The notes under the pieces were generated by a model. That model was given only the letters and a program-made list of their open reading frames with translations. It was not told where the DNA came from and did no database searches. From an uncultured Bartonella sp. (lineage in GTDB: Bacteria; Pseudomonadota; Alphaproteobacteria; Rhizobiales; Rhizobiaceae): a stretch of 64,000 nt of DNA. The DNA lies in NCBI RefSeq assembly GCF_945277285.1, contig NZ_CALYPR010000001.1, positions 1,116,001 through 1,180,000 of the forward strand, given 5' to 3'. A program made the position numbers and the translations under genes. Shown piece by piece: positions 35,811 through 48,900 of the stretch. Positions within the stretch are counted from its first letter, which is position 1. Each line of letters begins with the position of its first letter.

Positions 35811-38423
35811 ATGGCAACTGAACGCTACAATCCACGCGCGACGGAACTGAAATGGCAATCAATCTGGGGTGAAAAAGAAGTTTTCAAAACCAGCAATAAT
35901 GATCCGCGTGAAAAGTATTATGTGTTGGAGATGTTTCCCTATCCGTCAGGACGCATCCACATGGGGCATGTGCGCAATTATGCAATGGGAGATGTCGTTG
36001 CCCGTTATAAACGCGCTCGCGGTTTTAATGTCTTGCACCCGATGGGATGGGATGCGTTCGGTATGCCGGCGGAAAATGCGGCAATGCAACATAAAGTGCA
36101 TCCCAAAGATTGGACCTATCAGAATATTGCTTCAATGAAGAAGCAGTTGAAGTCTATGGGGCTTTCATTGGATTGGTCGCGGGAATTTGCAACCTGCGAT
36201 GTCGAATATTATCATCGCCAGCAGATGCTGTTTCTTGATATGTTTGAAAAAGGGCTGGTTGACCGCAAGACATCCAAAGTCAATTGGGATCCGGTCGATC
36301 ATACCGTTCTTGCCAATGAACAGGTGATTGACGGGCGCGGTTGGCGTTCTGGCGCACTGGTGGAACAGCGCGAGCTCACACAATGGTTTTTCAAGATTAC
36401 CAAATTCAGTCAGGAATTGCTTGATGGTCTGAAAGGCCTTGATGAATGGCCGGAAAAAGTACGCGTTATGCAACGGAACTGGATCGGAAAATCCGAAGGA
36501 GCATTGTTGCGTTGGGAAATCTCCAGAGAAACGCCGGTTGCAGGATTCCGTGAAATCGAATGTTTTTCAACGCGTCCTGATACAATATTCGGTGCTTCTT
36601 TTATTGCTATCGCAGCCGATCATCCGATTGCCCGCAAGCTTGCTGAAAATAATTCACATTTGAAAGATTTTATCGATGATTGTCATCGCAAGGGAACTTC
36701 GACAGCGGAGATTGAAACGGCCGAAAAAAAAGGTTTTGACACTGGTTTGAAAGTGCTCCACCCGTTTGATGATAAGTGGGAAATTCCTGTTTATGTCGCT
36801 AATTTTGTGCTGATGGAATATGGAACAGGGGCAGTTTTCGGCTGTCCTGCCCATGATCAGCGCGATCTTGATTTCGCCAATAAATATGAGTTGCCGGTGC
36901 GCCCCGTTGTATTGCCAGAGGGTGCTGATCCGGATAGCTTCGTGGTGACAGAAGAAGCCCATAGCGAAGATGGCATTATGATCAATTCGGGCTTTCTTGA
37001 CGGATTAAAGCCGAAAGCCGCTTTTGAGGAAGTTCTTAAACATCTCGAACGGCAAACTTTGAACGGTCGGCCACAGGCCGAAAGAAAAGTGCAATTCCGT
37101 TTGCGCGACTGGGGCATTTCGCGGCAACGCTATTGGGGATGTCCGATTCCGATAATCCATTGTGATGATTGTGGTGATGTGCCGGTTCCGCGTGCCGATT
37201 TACCGGTAAAATTGCCTGATGATGTAACCTTTGACAAACCGGGTAATCCGCTGGATCGCCATCCGACATGGAAGTTTGTCAATTGCCCGCGTTGCGGCAA
37301 GCCCGCCCGTCGTGAAACCGATACAATGGATACATTTGTCGATTCGTCATGGTATTACGCACGTTTCACCGCACCTTGGGAAAACGAGCCGACAAATAAA
37401 GAAGTAATCAAAAAATGGTTGCCGGTCGACCAATATATTGGTGGAATTGAACACGCTATTTTGCATTTGTTGTATGCACGGTTTTTTACGCGTGCAATGA
37501 AGTTGACCGGACACGTCAATGTCGACGAACCATTCAAGGGACTGTTCACCCAAGGCATGGTTGTCCATGAAACCTATCACAATAAGGATGGGTGGGTAGC
37601 ACCAGCCGATATCCGGATTGACGAAAAGGACGGCGTTCGTCGTGCAACGCTCACTTGCGATGGTAGTCCGGTTGAAATTGGTTCTATCGAAAAAATGTCG
37701 AAGTCGAAGAAAAATGTTGTCGATCCGGATGATATTATTTCTTCCTATGGGGCTGATACAGCACGTCTTTTCATGCTCTCCGATTCACCCCCGGAACGTG
37801 ATGTGATCTGGACAGAAGCAGGCGCTGAAGGTGCCCACCGTTTTGTTCAACGTGTCTGGCGTATTGTTTCGGCAAGTGCAGGAGTTCTGGCGCATGTCAA
37901 ACCAAATGCCGGAAAAGCAGGAGAAGCTCTTGATATTTCAAAAGCAGCCCACCGCACGCTTGCCAAAGTTGCTGACGATATTGAGAAACTAGCTTTCAAC
38001 CGCGCTGTTGCGCGCCTTTACGAGCTTGTCAATAAAATAGCTCCGGCTTTGCAAAACATTGAAAATGCCGATGACGACATGAAAGGTGCTTTGCGGCAGG
38101 CAGTTGATTTCTTCATCATTATGATTTCGCCAATGACTCCGCATCTTGCTGAAGAGTGCCATGCTGCTTTGGGCGAAACAAGTCTGGTGGCGCAACTTCC
38201 CTGGCCCAGTTATGAGCCAGCGTTAATTGTGGATAACGAGATTACTATTCCTATCCAAATTAACGGGAAAAAGCGTGGTGATTTGACAATTGCACGAAAT
38301 GCGGATCAATCTACAATCGAAAAGGCTGTTCTTGCTCTCGATTTTGTGCAATCAAATCTAGCGGGCAAGAAGCCTAAGAAAATTATTGTAGTTCCACAGA
38401 GGATCGTCAATGTTGTTGCCTGA
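35811..38423 (+). CDS. leuS: Leucyl-tRNA synthetase
   Basis: Charges tRNA-Leu. From ATG 35811 ([16 protein letters not shown]) the enzyme has 870 residues, as in relatives; the frame runs 18 codons further without support. It has the class I motifs [10 protein letters not shown] and KMSKSKKNV, the CP1 editing domain (GCPAHDQRD with the T-rich site upstream), a Cys zinc-type segment CDDCGD / CPRCGK, and the anticodon-binding C-terminus. Overlaps lptE by 14 bases. Confidence 0.97.
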   Translation: MATERYNPRATELKWQSIWGEKEVFKTSNNDPREKYYVLEMFPYPSGRIHMGHVRNYAMGDVVARYKRARGFNVLHPMGWDAFGMPAENAAMQHKVHPKDWTYQNIASMKKQLKSMGLSLDWSREFATCDVEYYHRQQMLFLDMFEKGLVDRKTSKVNWDPVDHTVLANEQVIDGRGWRSGALVEQRELTQWFFKITKFSQELLDGLKGLDEWPEKVRVMQRNWIGKSEGALLRWEISRETPVAGFREIECFSTRPDTIFGASFIAIAADHPIARKLAENNSHLKDFIDDCHRKGTSTAEIETAEKKGFDTGLKVLHPFDDKWEIPVYVANFVLMEYGTGAVFGCPAHDQRDLDFANKYELPVRPVVLPEGADPDSFVVTEEAHSEDGIMINSGFLDGLKPKAAFEEVLKHLERQTLNGRPQAERKVQFRLRDWGISRQRYWGCPIPIIHCDDCGDVPVPRADLPVKLPDDVTFDKPGNPLDRHPTWKFVNCPRCGKPARRETDTMDTFVDSSWYYARFTAPWENEPTNKEVIKKWLPVDQYIGGIEHAILHLLYARFFTRAMKLTGHVNVDEPFKGLFTQGMVVHETYHNKDGWVAPADIRIDEKDGVRRATLTCDGSPVEIGSIEKMSKSKKNVVDPDDIISSYGADTARLFMLSDSPPERDVIWTEAGAEGAHRFVQRVWRIVSASAGVLAHVKPNAGKAGEALDISKAAHRTLAKVADDIEKLAFNRAVARLYELVNKIAPALQNIENADDDMKGALRQAVDFFIIMISPMTPHLAEECHAALGETSLVAQLPWPSYEPALIVDNEITIPIQINGKKRGDLTIARNADQSTIEKAVLALDFVQSNLAGKKPKKIIVVPQRIVNVVA

Positions 38424-38985
38424 CAGTATTCTATATAGCATCAGACCGATAACAACTGCTATCGTATTAGGGACATCGCTGGTTTTTACAGCCTGCACGG
38501 TCCAGCCGCTATATCATGGCGGTGCAAATGGAGAAGCACAGCTTAATGTTTCGCCCTCCATTCGCTCGAAATTGTCAGGCATTGTTATTGATGAGCCGAC
38601 CGACCGTTTCAACCAATTGGTTCGTAACCGTTTGATCTTCTTGTTAAATGGTGGTGCAGGGGAACCTTCTGCACCAACCTATCAATTGACACTCGGAACA
38701 AGCTATAACGTTCGCACAGCTGTCCAGATGGATATCGGTGATTCGACTGATCGCACCGGCCGTGCATCTGCCGGTGCTATTGATGGTCGTTCGACTTATG
38801 TCTTGAAAGATATGACAAACAAGCCGCTAGCCAAGAGAACGCGCACTGTGAGTGCCTCTTTTGACCGTCCGCGTCAGGAATACGCAAACTTGCAGGCTGA
38901 GGAAGATGCCAAAAAACGCGCAGCCGAAGAATTGGCCGAACAAATCTTCCTTTCGTTGGCTCAAGACCTATCAAAAATAAAATAG
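38410..38985 (+). CDS. lptE: LPS-assembly lipoprotein LptE
   Basis: Outer-membrane lipoprotein that plugs LptD and delivers LPS to the surface. The 191-residue protein starts inside leuS and has a lipoprotein signal with lipobox FTAC (Cys29), then VQPLYHGG, and a LptE domain with [22 protein letters not shown] (abridged) and the terminal [16 protein letters not shown]. leuS-lptE is an old linkage; holA, which usually follows, is missing here. Confidence 0.88.
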   Translation: MLLPDSILYSIRPITTAIVLGTSLVFTACTVQPLYHGGANGEAQLNVSPSIRSKLSGIVIDEPTDRFNQLVRNRLIFLLNGGAGEPSAPTYQLTLGTSYNVRTAVQMDIGDSTDRTGRASAGAIDGRSTYVLKDMTNKPLAKRTRTVSASFDRPRQEYANLQAEEDAKKRAAEELAEQIFLSLAQDLSKIK

Positions 38986-38993
38986 ATTTCTTC

Positions 38994-39030
38994 TCCAGCA
39001 GACATTTTAAATGCTCTGCTGGAATTTTTT
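38994..39030 (+). terminator. Intrinsic terminator after lptE
   Basis: TCCAGCAGA-CATTT pairs with AAATG-C-TCTGCTGGA (38994-39022), one bulged C, followed by a long T run. Confidence 0.88.
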
Positions 39031-39161
39031 TTATATTTATTTGGTGAAAAAACAGGCGTTTTTTTCCTGTGTTGTTTGCCTGACGGGTGAGTGACCGTGG
39101 GTTTTGGCGCTGAAATTCTGTTTTTAAAATTAATTTCAAGTTTTGTTCGGCATATTTGTTG

Positions 39162-39180
39162 CAGCCGTTTCGGCTGTTTT
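39162..39180 (+). terminator. Terminator-like hairpin in the lptE downstream gap
   Basis: CAGCCG (39162-39167) and CGGCTG (39171-39176) with loop TTT and a following TTTT. No intact gene ends here, so it may close a small RNA or be left from a lost gene. Confidence 0.5.
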
Positions 39181-39287
39181 ACCAACAAAATATAAGTGCA
39201 AACGCAGATTAAATAATGATTGGTATAACCAGAATGGAATGAAATATTGATTCAGTCTCATGAAACATCAAACTGATACACCGGTTA

Positions 39288-39600
39288 TCATCCAATTTTT
39301 TTCAAGACATAAGCCTGAATAAACCGGTCAGAAAATAAAAATTCCAGCCTCAAAACAATAAGGGGAAACAATAAAATTATTCCGGTAAGTGGAAAAATAC
39401 GTAAATTCCTTTCTATTCCATGTTGTAAATGCGGTAGACAAGGATTGAAATACCGGCGTTGAAGAAATTCCAATTTTGGTCGCCGGGAAAATAATAATCT
39501 GCCCGAGGAAATGATTTCGCCCTAAAGAAGTGAAGAGAAACATCAGAGAACGGGCAAAAAGACCAAATAGCAGAAGCAGGCCAAATCCGTGACGTTTAGC
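39288..39600 (-). pseudogene. Possible remnant of a membrane-protein gene
   Basis: Two overlapping minus-strand frames together look like one frameshifted hydrophobic protein. The upstream frame reads HGFGLLLLFGLFARSLMFLF; the downstream frame ends LTGIILLFPLIVLRLEFLFS and continues DRFIQAYVLKKIG before the stop. The style recalls the C-terminus of multi-helix envelope proteins such as acyltransferases, but I cannot name the family. Neither frame has a good start. It may simply be chance hydrophobic frames. Confidence 0.25.
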
Positions 39601-39837
39601 CTACCCTTTGAAAAAGGTTATATTTGGAAAACCTTATTGTCTATCTTCACAAAAATACCCACTATTTTCTTTGTTTTCTCAATATTCAAACAGAAATACC
39701 ACCACTTATTTAAGATAGATTAATATCACCAACGAAAAACGATTGTTGTTATTGTTTGTAATATCAATGAATGCTTTTCAAGGTTATCGTCTATTATTCA
39801 TTTTGAAGGGTTAGGGCCGATCATATCTACTGTTAGT

Positions 39838-40491
39838 TCAACCTATGGTTTGGCCGGTTTTTGCCCAATCTTTCATGAAAATATCAAGTCCCTTGTCAGT
39901 GAGGGGGTGTTTTACCAGCAATTTCAGAATTGCTGGAGGAATTGTCGCAACATCGGCACCGATGAGAGCGGCCTCTTTGACATGGTTGACAGTGCGGATA
40001 GAGGCAGCCAGAATTTCTGTATTGAAGTTGTAATTGTCGAAAATTGTACGGATTTCACCAATAATATCCATGCCGTTAAGCCCGATATCATCGAGCCGTC
40101 CGACGAAAGGCGAAACAAACGTTGCGCCGGCTTTTGCTGCCAACAATGCCTGATTGGCCGAAAAACACAACGTCATGTTGGTTTTCAACCCTTTGGCGCT
40201 CAAGGCTTTGCAGGCTTTCAATCCGTCGAATGTCATAGGCAGTTTGATACAGATATTGTCGGCAATTTTTGCCAATATCTGGGCTTCGGCCATCATATGA
40301 TCATAGTCGGTCGCGGTCACTTCCGCGGAAACAGGACCATTGACCAGCGAGCAAATGTCTTTGGTTACCTCAATAATATCGCGGCCTGATTTCAAGATCA
40401 GGGAAGGATTGGTGGTGACACCATCGACAAGACCAAGATTATTGAGTTCCGAAATTTCCTCAATAATGGCAGTATCAACAAAAAACTTCAT
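39838..40491 (-). CDS. tal: Transaldolase / fructose-6-phosphate aldolase-like protein
   Basis: Small (217-residue) transaldolase of the FSA/TalC subgroup. It has the N-terminal [23 protein letters not shown], the Schiff-base lysine Lys83 in ICIKLPMT, and [11 protein letters not shown]. Members of this subgroup are either true transaldolases of the pentose phosphate pathway or fructose-6-phosphate aldolases; in rhizobia this single copy next to priA is usually taken as transaldolase. It diverges from priA. Confidence 0.93.
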   Translation of the reverse strand: MKFFVDTAIIEEISELNNLGLVDGVTTNPSLILKSGRDIIEVTKDICSLVNGPVSAEVTATDYDHMMAEAQILAKIADNICIKLPMTFDGLKACKALSAKGLKTNMTLCFSANQALLAAKAGATFVSPFVGRLDDIGLNGMDIIGEIRTIFDNYNFNTEILAASIRTVNHVKEAALIGADVATIPPAILKLLVKHPLTDKGLDIFMKDWAKTGQTIG

Positions 40492-40587
40492 CTTTTAACT
40501 CCCGGGCCTTCTTGTGGCATCCACTTTCGAAAATCGGCAATGATTATCTTGTTATGAGCCATTGTTTTATGCAAAAGCAAGTCCAAC

Positions 40588-42792
40588 ATGACATTTGCGA
40601 TGACAAAAACCGAATCAAATACACTGAAAACCGTTTCTGTATTGGTGCCCATGCCGGCAGAGACGGCTTATAGCTATAGCGTGCCTGACGATATGGTGGT
40701 CAATGTCGGCTCGATTGTTCGTGTTCCTTTAGGTCCGCGAGAAGTTGCGGGTCTGGTCACCAATGAGGTGCAGGGCGACAAAAACGTGTCCCCGAAAAAA
40801 CTACGACCAATAACTCGCGTATTTGATTGTCCACCGCTTTCTTCAGATATGATGCGGTTTATCCACTTTGTTTCCGACTATACTCTGTCGGCTCCGGGAA
40901 TGGTCGCGCGTATGGCTTTGCGCGTGCCGGCGGCATTTGATCCCGAGCCCGCAATAATGGGGTTGCGGTATTGTGGTGGCAAAGTTGAAAAAATGACAGC
41001 GGCACGCAAACGTGTTCTTGAACTTGCGCAAAATGGTTTAGCATGGACAAGATCGGGTCTCGCCCATGCGGCAGGAACATCTACGAGCGTTGTCGAAGGT
41101 CTGAAAAAATCCGGTGTATTTGAAGAAATCGAGATGCCGCCTCCGCCTGTCGTGGCATGGCCTGATCCGAATTATTCTGTTCCGACACTGGAAAAGGCGC
41201 AAATTGATGCTGCTGAAACATTAAGGCAAGCAGTTTCAGAAAACTGTTTCAAAGTCCTGCTGCTTGATGGGGTTACCGGTTCCGGAAAAACCGAAGTTTA
41301 TTTCGAAGCGGTTTCGCAAGCGCTTAAAAACGGCAAACAAGTTCTTATTCTATTGCCGGAAATTGCGCTTACTCAACAGTTTCTTGATAGATTTGAAAGC
41401 CGGTTTGGTGCGCCGCCGGCCGAATGGCATTCCGATCTTACCCCTCGTCAGCGCGAACATGTCTGGCGGCAGGTTGCCGAAGGTCGTGTGCGGGTGGTCG
41501 CCGGTGCCCGTTCGGCATTATTTCTTCCCTTTAAAAATCTGGGATTGATTATTGTTGATGAAGAACATGACACTGCTTATAAGCAGGAAGATCGTGTTTT
41601 TTATAATGCACGCGATATGGCGGTCGCACGCGGGTCTTTTGGTGGCTTTCCGGTTGTTTTGTCTTCTGCTACACCTTCGGTTGAAAGCAAGGTCAATGTG
41701 CTACAGGGGCGGTATCAGGCTGTCCATCTTCCATCACGTTTTAAAGAAGCTGCAATGCCGGATTTGCGCGCTATTGATATGCGCAAAAATGCTCCGCCTT
41801 CCGGGCGGTTTTTATCTCCTCCACTCGAATTGGCAATGCGCCAGACACTTGATCGTAAAGAGCAATCACTTATTTTTCTCAATCGTCGCGGTTATGCCCC
41901 ACTTACATTATGCCGCGTTTGCGGACATCGGTTCCAGTGTCCCAATTGTTCGAGCTGGCTGGTGGAACACCGGTTCCGCGGGCAACTTATGTGCCATCAT
42001 TGTGGCTATCACGAACCTATTCCGGAAGCTTGCCCGGAATGTGGCACACTTGATCATCTGGTTGCTTGCGGCCCGGGAGTGGAAAGAATTGCCGAAGAAA
42101 CGCTAAAACTATTTCCGGAAGCGCGCATTTTGGTCTTGTCAACTGATTTGACCGGCGGTGTCAAACGGCTGCGACTTGAGCTCGAAGCTATTTCCAAAGG
42201 TGAGGTCGATATGATCATCGGCACACAACTGGTAGCAAAGGGGCATCATTTTCCGGGAATTTCTCTGGTCGGTGTGGTTGATGCTGACCTTGGCCTTTCA
42301 AATGGCGATCCGCGAGCCGCCGAAAGAACTTTCCAGCTTTTATCGCAAGTCACCGGTCGTGCCGGACGTACTGGTCAGAAAAGCCAAGGTTTGATTCAAA
42401 CCTATCAACCTGACCATCCGGTTATGAAAGCTATTGTTTCCGGAGATAGTGAAGCTTTCTATAACCGCGAAATAGATGAACGGGCACGGCACAATCTTCC
42501 TCCGTTCGGGCGTTTGGCAGCTCTTATTGTCTCTGCAGAAAATCGTGGCGATGCCGAAGCCCATGCGCGCGCTTTGCGTCAGGCAGCCCCATCGGCTGAT
42601 GAAATATCGGTGTTGGGGCCAGCCGAAGCGCCTTTGGCTCTGGTGCGGGGCCGGTATCGCTTTAGATTGCTTTTACATGGCGCAAGACGTGCCGATATGC
42701 AGTCGTTTATTCGTGCAATGCTTGCTCGCGGTCCGAAAATTCGTGGTACAGTGCGCGTGCAGGTTGACATTGATCCGCAAAGTTTCATTTAA
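40588..42792 (+). CDS. priA: Primosomal protein N' (replication restart helicase PriA)
   Basis: 3'-5' helicase that reloads the replisome at stalled forks. The 734-residue protein has an N-terminal 3'-BD domain (VLVPMPAETAYSYSVPD), Walker A GVTGSGKTE (about 227-235), the DEEH box, a zinc region with eight cysteines (CRVCG, CPNC, CHHCG, CPECG) and helicase motif VTGRAGRTGQKSQG. Length normal. A second ATG four codons later is possible. Confidence 0.96.
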   Translation: MTFAMTKTESNTLKTVSVLVPMPAETAYSYSVPDDMVVNVGSIVRVPLGPREVAGLVTNEVQGDKNVSPKKLRPITRVFDCPPLSSDMMRFIHFVSDYTLSAPGMVARMALRVPAAFDPEPAIMGLRYCGGKVEKMTAARKRVLELAQNGLAWTRSGLAHAAGTSTSVVEGLKKSGVFEEIEMPPPPVVAWPDPNYSVPTLEKAQIDAAETLRQAVSENCFKVLLLDGVTGSGKTEVYFEAVSQALKNGKQVLILLPEIALTQQFLDRFESRFGAPPAEWHSDLTPRQREHVWRQVAEGRVRVVAGARSALFLPFKNLGLIIVDEEHDTAYKQEDRVFYNARDMAVARGSFGGFPVVLSSATPSVESKVNVLQGRYQAVHLPSRFKEAAMPDLRAIDMRKNAPPSGRFLSPPLELAMRQTLDRKEQSLIFLNRRGYAPLTLCRVCGHRFQCPNCSSWLVEHRFRGQLMCHHCGYHEPIPEACPECGTLDHLVACGPGVERIAEETLKLFPEARILVLSTDLTGGVKRLRLELEAISKGEVDMIIGTQLVAKGHHFPGISLVGVVDADLGLSNGDPRAAERTFQLLSQVTGRAGRTGQKSQGLIQTYQPDHPVMKAIVSGDSEAFYNREIDERARHNLPPFGRLAALIVSAENRGDAEAHARALRQAAPSADEISVLGPAEAPLALVRGRYRFRLLLHGARRADMQSFIRAMLARGPKIRGTVRVQVDIDPQSFI

Positions 42793-42885
42793 TGAACCGG
42801 TCGTGAATGAATAAGAGGGGATATGTGGTGTTGCTTTCCAAAAAATGTCAGCCTGCTTCTGGCAAAGCTATCTAGGGGGAGTGGA

Positions 42886-43527
42886 ATGATACGTTTATTG
42901 TTGGCGTTGGCGACGTTATTATTTTCGATCAATGTCGTTTTTTCTCAAACAGTCTCTGATGTTATCGGTCATGACAGCCAGAATAACAAAAAAAGCGCCG
43001 ATGTTACGGTGTTTGTTTTTGCCTATAGCATGCTTAAAGAATCTGACAAAGTTTTCATGCCGATGATTGAAGAGCCGTCGAACAGTATGCTTAAGGCGTG
43101 TAAACAACCGCCACATAAAGCAAGACAATGGGTCTATATGAATATCGTCCAGCAATATGACCATATTCTTAAGGAAATCCAACAACTTGAAAAAGCATTG
43201 AGCATCAATGGACGGGTGGAAATTGGACCGGTTGCCAGCAGGATGACAACAACGATGAGCGAACGCCGTAATATGATGGAAACGGCGCGTGCTCTTGATC
43301 TGGCTGCCGAAGTTGTAGAAGGACGCCTGGAAAACAACGATGCGATGATGGATAAGGCGTTGATCGAGACCGGTGATACAGTTGCTACTTCAGCGTTTGA
43401 TACTTTCAAGGAAGCAAATACCGCCAAGATCAAATCCATTCCCGATGACATAAAGAAAATGTTGCAAGAAAATTGTTTGAAAGATCCGGATGGCGAAGAA
43501 AATTTTATTGCAACACCTGCCAATTGA
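42886..43527 (+). CDS. Secreted protein of unknown function
   Basis: Not recognised. From ATG 42886, which follows GGGGGAG six bases upstream, the 213-residue protein has a signal peptide (cleavage after VFS, residue 20) and a mostly helical mature part with two cysteines (72 and 197) that could form a disulfide. Segments such as IVQQYDHILKEIQQLEKALS and MSERRNMMETARALDLAAEV suggest helical bundles. The frame upstream to 42823 lacks support. It sits between priA and the ATP synthase genes with a similarly unknown membrane protein. Confidence 0.7.
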   Translation: MIRLLLALATLLFSINVVFSQTVSDVIGHDSQNNKKSADVTVFVFAYSMLKESDKVFMPMIEEPSNSMLKACKQPPHKARQWVYMNIVQQYDHILKEIQQLEKALSINGRVEIGPVASRMTTTMSERRNMMETARALDLAAEVVEGRLENNDAMMDKALIETGDTVATSAFDTFKEANTAKIKSIPDDIKKMLQENCLKDPDGEENFIATPAN

Positions 43528-43542
43528 AAAATTGTTAACTGA

Positions 43543-43578
43543 AATTTACTGTGATTTTTTTTGAAAAAAACAGTAAAT
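43543..43578. repeat. Long inverted repeat after the secreted-protein gene
   Basis: ATTTACTG (43544-43551) pairs with CAGTAAAT (43571-43578), with a further T7/A7 pairing inside. No T run follows the outer stem, so terminator activity is uncertain. Confidence 0.45.
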
Positions 43579-43653
43579 GTTGAATTTATCTCTTAGTTTG
43601 TTAATAGATAAAATCGAGTTTGGCCTTTTTGAAAAATTTAAGGTGTGGCAATT

Positions 43654-44046
43654 ATGATTGAACTCTATTTCCCGCAAAGCTGTGGAGAATGGCTTGTCTG
43701 GCTGGTGGCGTGGGGATTCGTTCTGGTAGGGCTGTTCTATTTGTTTTGGCCAAAAATTGCGATGCGCATGTTTTGGACATATCCGCAGCAAGAATCGGCC
43801 TCACTTTTTGCTGCTGTGAGGGGAAATATGGGTGGGGTCCCGCTGGGGTTGGGGCTTAGCTATCTATTGTTTGCCCAGCCGTTCTTAGCTGTCGCATTGT
43901 TTTTAGCAGCATTTTGTGCGCTTGTCGGAAGGCTTGTTTCATTTATAATTGACAAAAGCTTTTCCGGCTTTAATGTTATTGCGCTTTTAATTGAAATAGT
44001 ATTTGCAATAGCGAGTTTTGTTTATGCTTTCGGTTTTGTGGCTTAA
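43654..44046 (+). CDS. Small four-helix membrane protein (DUF4345-like)
   Basis: 130 residues from ATG 43654, with four hydrophobic segments (about 12-33, 60-74, 75-97, 106-129) and a central motif RGNMGGVPLGLGLSYLLF resembling the DUF4345 group of unknown function. The assignment rests on pattern only. A GTG three codons earlier is an alternative start. Located between the secreted protein and atpH, facing the same way. Confidence 0.65.
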   Translation: MIELYFPQSCGEWLVWLVAWGFVLVGLFYLFWPKIAMRMFWTYPQQESASLFAAVRGNMGGVPLGLGLSYLLFAQPFLAVALFLAAFCALVGRLVSFIIDKSFSGFNVIALLIEIVFAIASFVYAFGFVA

Positions 44047-44238
44047 ATATAAAAAAAATATGGCATAGTTTTAAAAAGCAGACTGTTGCGGTGTTGCGAG
44101 TCTCAATTGTGTATGCTAGATGGCTATCAACTTTTAGTATCCGAATAGCGGTTTGCATACCGAAAACGTAAAAAGTTATCTGGCATCACCGAGTTGGCAA
44201 ATATGTCAGCTCTCTGCTAAGGGGAAAGACAGGATAGA

Positions 44239-44814
44239 GTGTCAAAATCGTCTTCGTTTACATCTGCAGTAGCCGAGCGTTATGCTGCATCACTTTTTGA
44301 TCTGGCACGGGAAGCCAAATGTGTTGATGCTGTTGAACAAGAACTAACTTCCTGCCTTTCATTGATTGAATCGAATAGTGATTTAAAGCGTCTGGTGTTC
44401 AGCCCGGTTTTTTCATCTGTAGAGCAGGAAAAGGCTGTTGCTGCTTTATGTAAAGCAGCAGGAATGAATAAAAATGCAGCCAGCCATTATGTAGGAAATT
44501 TTTTATGTGTTGTTGCGGCCAATAGGCGGTTATTTGTATTGCCGGCTATCGTTGCGGCTTTTCACGTTATGGCAGCCAACTTCCGCGGCGAGATTTCAGC
44601 GGAAGTTGTTTCGGCACAAGAATTGACTTCAGCTCAGGAAAAAGAGTTGAAGGTTACATTGAAAACAGTTGCTGGCAAAGATGTTAACCTGCGTGCAACT
44701 GTAAATCCGGATATATTGGGTGGCCTTATCGTCCGACTCGGTTCGCGTCAGATTGATACGTCACTTTTATCGAAATTGTCTTCGCTTAAGCTTGCACTGA
44801 AAGAGGTCGGCTGA
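44239..44814 (+). CDS. atpH: ATP synthase F1 delta subunit
   Basis: Stator subunit joining F1 to the peripheral stalk. The 191-residue protein starts at GTG 44239 and has [15 protein letters not shown] near the N-terminus and the conserved C-terminal [21 protein letters not shown] (abridged). AGGGGAAAGACAGGA lies upstream. First gene of the F1 operon atpHAGDC; the Fo genes are elsewhere, as is normal for alphaproteobacteria. The stop overlaps the atpA start by one base. Confidence 0.95.
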   Translation: MSKSSSFTSAVAERYAASLFDLAREAKCVDAVEQELTSCLSLIESNSDLKRLVFSPVFSSVEQEKAVAALCKAAGMNKNAASHYVGNFLCVVAANRRLFVLPAIVAAFHVMAANFRGEISAEVVSAQELTSAQEKELKVTLKTVAGKDVNLRATVNPDILGGLIVRLGSRQIDTSLLSKLSSLKLALKEVG

Positions 44815-46364
44815 TGGATATCAAACCGTCGGAAATATCTAAAATCCTGAAAAGTCAAATCGAGAACTTCGGTAAAGAGGCCGAAGTTTCCGAGGTTGGT
44901 CAGGTTCTGTCTGTGGGTGACGGTATCGCCCGTGTTTATGGCTTGGATAATGTTCAGGCCGGTGAAATGGTCGAGTTTCCCGGTGGAGTGCGTGGTATGG
45001 CACTTAACCTCGAAGCGGATAATGTCGGCGTTGTTATTTTTGGCTCGGATCGCGATATTGGTGAAGGCGATACGGTAAAACGTACAAAAACAATTGTGGA
45101 CGTTCCTGTCGGGCCAGAGCTTTTGGGGCGCGTTGTTGATGCCTTGGGAAATCCGATTGACGGCAAAGGGCCTATTAATGCCAAGGAACGTCGTCGCGTT
45201 GATGTGAAGGCACCGGGCATTATCCCACGCAAATCGGTTCATGAGCCAATGTCAACCGGCCTAAAGGCTATTGATGCCTTGATTCCTATTGGACGCGGGC
45301 AACGTGAGTTGGTCATTGGCGACCGCCAGACAGGTAAAACGGCTATTCTGCTTGATACATTCCTCAACCAGAAACCGGCACATGACCAGAATATTGAAAA
45401 AGACAAACTTTTTTGCGTTTATGTTGCAGTTGGCCAGAAACGCTCTACTGTGGCTCAGTTTGTCAAAGCCTTGGAAGAACGTGGTGCACTTGATTATTCG
45501 ATTATCGTTGCTGCAACGGCTTCCGAACCGGCACCTATGCAATTTATTGCACCTTTTGCCGGTTGTGCAATGGGTGAATATTTCCGTGATAACGGCATGC
45601 ATGCCTTGATCGGTTATGATGATTTGTCAAAACAGGCTGTGGCTTATCGTCAAATGTCATTGTTGCTTCGTCGTCCGCCCGGGCGTGAAGCTTATCCCGG
45701 TGACGTTTTTTACCTGCATTCACGTTTGCTTGAGCGTGCGGCAAAGATGAATGACGCCCATGGAGCGGGTTCATTGACAGCACTGCCTGTTATTGAAACA
45801 CAGGCAAACGATGTTTCTGCCTATATTCCGACCAATGTGATTTCTATTACAGATGGCCAGATATTTCTTGAGACGAACTTGTTCTATCAGGGTATCCGTC
45901 CGGCTGTGAATGTCGGTTTGTCGGTTTCACGCGTTGGTTCTGCAGCGCAAATCAAGGCAATGAAGCAGGTTGCGGGTTCAATCAAAGGTGAACTTGCACA
46001 ATACCGCGAAATGGCGGCTTTTGCCCAATTCGGTTCTGACCTTGATGTTTCAACCCAACGTTTGCTCAATCGTGGTGCACGATTGACGGAGCTGTTAAAA
46101 CAGCCGCAATTCTCGCCATTGAAGACAGAAGAACAGGTTGCTGTTATTTTTGCGGGTGTGAATGGCTATCTCGACAAGCTCGCTGTCAATCAGGTCAGCA
46201 AATTCGAGCATGGTTTCCTGACATTAATGCGTACCGACCACAAAGATATTCTTGATGGTATTCGCAAAGAGCAGAAGTTGACAGATGAGCTTAAGAATGG
46301 GCTGACAAGCGTTTTGCAAGCGTATTCCAAGAATTTTTTGGGATCTAACGGTGGGACGGTTTAA
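44814..46364 (+). CDS. atpA: ATP synthase F1 alpha subunit
   Basis: Non-catalytic nucleotide-binding subunit of F1. The 516-residue protein has Walker [10 protein letters not shown], the regulatory [20 protein letters not shown] region, and the signature [20 protein letters not shown] (abridged by one residue either side). Full length and standard. Its stop TAA overlaps the atpG start. Confidence 0.98.
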   Translation: MDIKPSEISKILKSQIENFGKEAEVSEVGQVLSVGDGIARVYGLDNVQAGEMVEFPGGVRGMALNLEADNVGVVIFGSDRDIGEGDTVKRTKTIVDVPVGPELLGRVVDALGNPIDGKGPINAKERRRVDVKAPGIIPRKSVHEPMSTGLKAIDALIPIGRGQRELVIGDRQTGKTAILLDTFLNQKPAHDQNIEKDKLFCVYVAVGQKRSTVAQFVKALEERGALDYSIIVAATASEPAPMQFIAPFAGCAMGEYFRDNGMHALIGYDDLSKQAVAYRQMSLLLRRPPGREAYPGDVFYLHSRLLERAAKMNDAHGAGSLTALPVIETQANDVSAYIPTNVISITDGQIFLETNLFYQGIRPAVNVGLSVSRVGSAAQIKAMKQVAGSIKGELAQYREMAAFAQFGSDLDVSTQRLLNRGARLTELLKQPQFSPLKTEEQVAVIFAGVNGYLDKLAVNQVSKFEHGFLTLMRTDHKDILDGIRKEQKLTDELKNGLTSVLQAYSKNFLGSNGGTV

Positions 46365-47251
46365 TGGCTTCGTTAAAAGATCTCAGAGATCGTATCGCCT
46401 CGGTTAAGGCGACGCAGAAAATTACCCGTGCGATGCAAATGGTCGCTGCGGCAAAACTGCGTCGTGCTGAAGAGGCGGCAGAAGCAGCGCGTCCATATGC
46501 ACAGCGTATGGCCGCTGTAATTGCCGATCTTGCTGGACATATTGGTGCAGAAGATGCACCAAAATTGATGGTGGGAAATGGCAAAGACGATGTCCATCTT
46601 CTCATTGTTTGCACTGCAGAGCGTGGGCTTTGCGGTGGCTTCAACTCGCAAATTGCCCGTCATGCAATCGAGCATATCAAGACGCTTCTTGTCCAGGGCA
46701 AAAAGGTAAAGATACTTACTGTGGGTAAAAAAGGTGCCGATATTCTGCACCGTGAGTTCGGAAACTACATTATCGATCACGTTAGTCTGCGGGAAGCCAA
46801 GCATCTCAATTATTCACATGCCAAGAACATTGCTGAAAAGGTTATTGAACTATTCAAAAAAGGTGAATTTGATGTCTGCACATTATTCTATTCAGATTTT
46901 GTGTCGGTCATCAATCAGCAACCTACATCCCAACAACTTATTCCAGCACCGAAAGACGTCGATGATGAAGACGTTCGTGGACAAGCGGTTGTTCCGGCTG
47001 TTTATACTTATGAACCTGACGCAGCCACAATTTTAAACACGCTTAGCCCACGCAATATTGGCGTTCAGATTTTTCGTGCCCTGCTTGAGAATGCGGCAGG
47101 TGAAATGGGTGCCAAGATGAGCGCGATGGATAATGCAACGCGTAATGCCGGTGAAATGATCAATAAATTGTCGATCACTTATAATCGCCAGCGTCAAGCT
47201 CAGATCACGACAGAACTGATTGAAATTATTGCGGGCGCGGAAGCGCTCTAA
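46364..47251 (+). CDS. atpG: ATP synthase F1 gamma subunit
   Basis: Central rotor shaft. The 295-residue protein has the N-terminal coil [20 protein letters not shown] followed by [13 protein letters not shown], the GLCGGFN segment, and the C-terminal coil [16 protein letters not shown] sequence (here [19 protein letters not shown]). Length and position are standard. Confidence 0.97.
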   Translation: MASLKDLRDRIASVKATQKITRAMQMVAAAKLRRAEEAAEAARPYAQRMAAVIADLAGHIGAEDAPKLMVGNGKDDVHLLIVCTAERGLCGGFNSQIARHAIEHIKTLLVQGKKVKILTVGKKGADILHREFGNYIIDHVSLREAKHLNYSHAKNIAEKVIELFKKGEFDVCTLFYSDFVSVINQQPTSQQLIPAPKDVDDEDVRGQAVVPAVYTYEPDAATILNTLSPRNIGVQIFRALLENAAGEMGAKMSAMDNATRNAGEMINKLSITYNRQRQAQITTELIEIIAGAEAL

Positions 47252-47263
47252 TATGGAAGGTAA

Positions 47264-48895
<1,632 letters not shown>

Positions 48896-48900
48896 TATTG

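Larger units (their letters stand above)
39031..39837. other. Long non-coding gap between lptE and the transaldolase-like gene
   Basis: About 800 bases without an intact gene. It has a second terminator-like hairpin near the left (39162-39180) and a possible decayed membrane-protein gene on the minus strand (39288-39600). In related genomes holA and parB usually follow lptE, so this looks like a rearrangement point. Confidence 0.5.
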
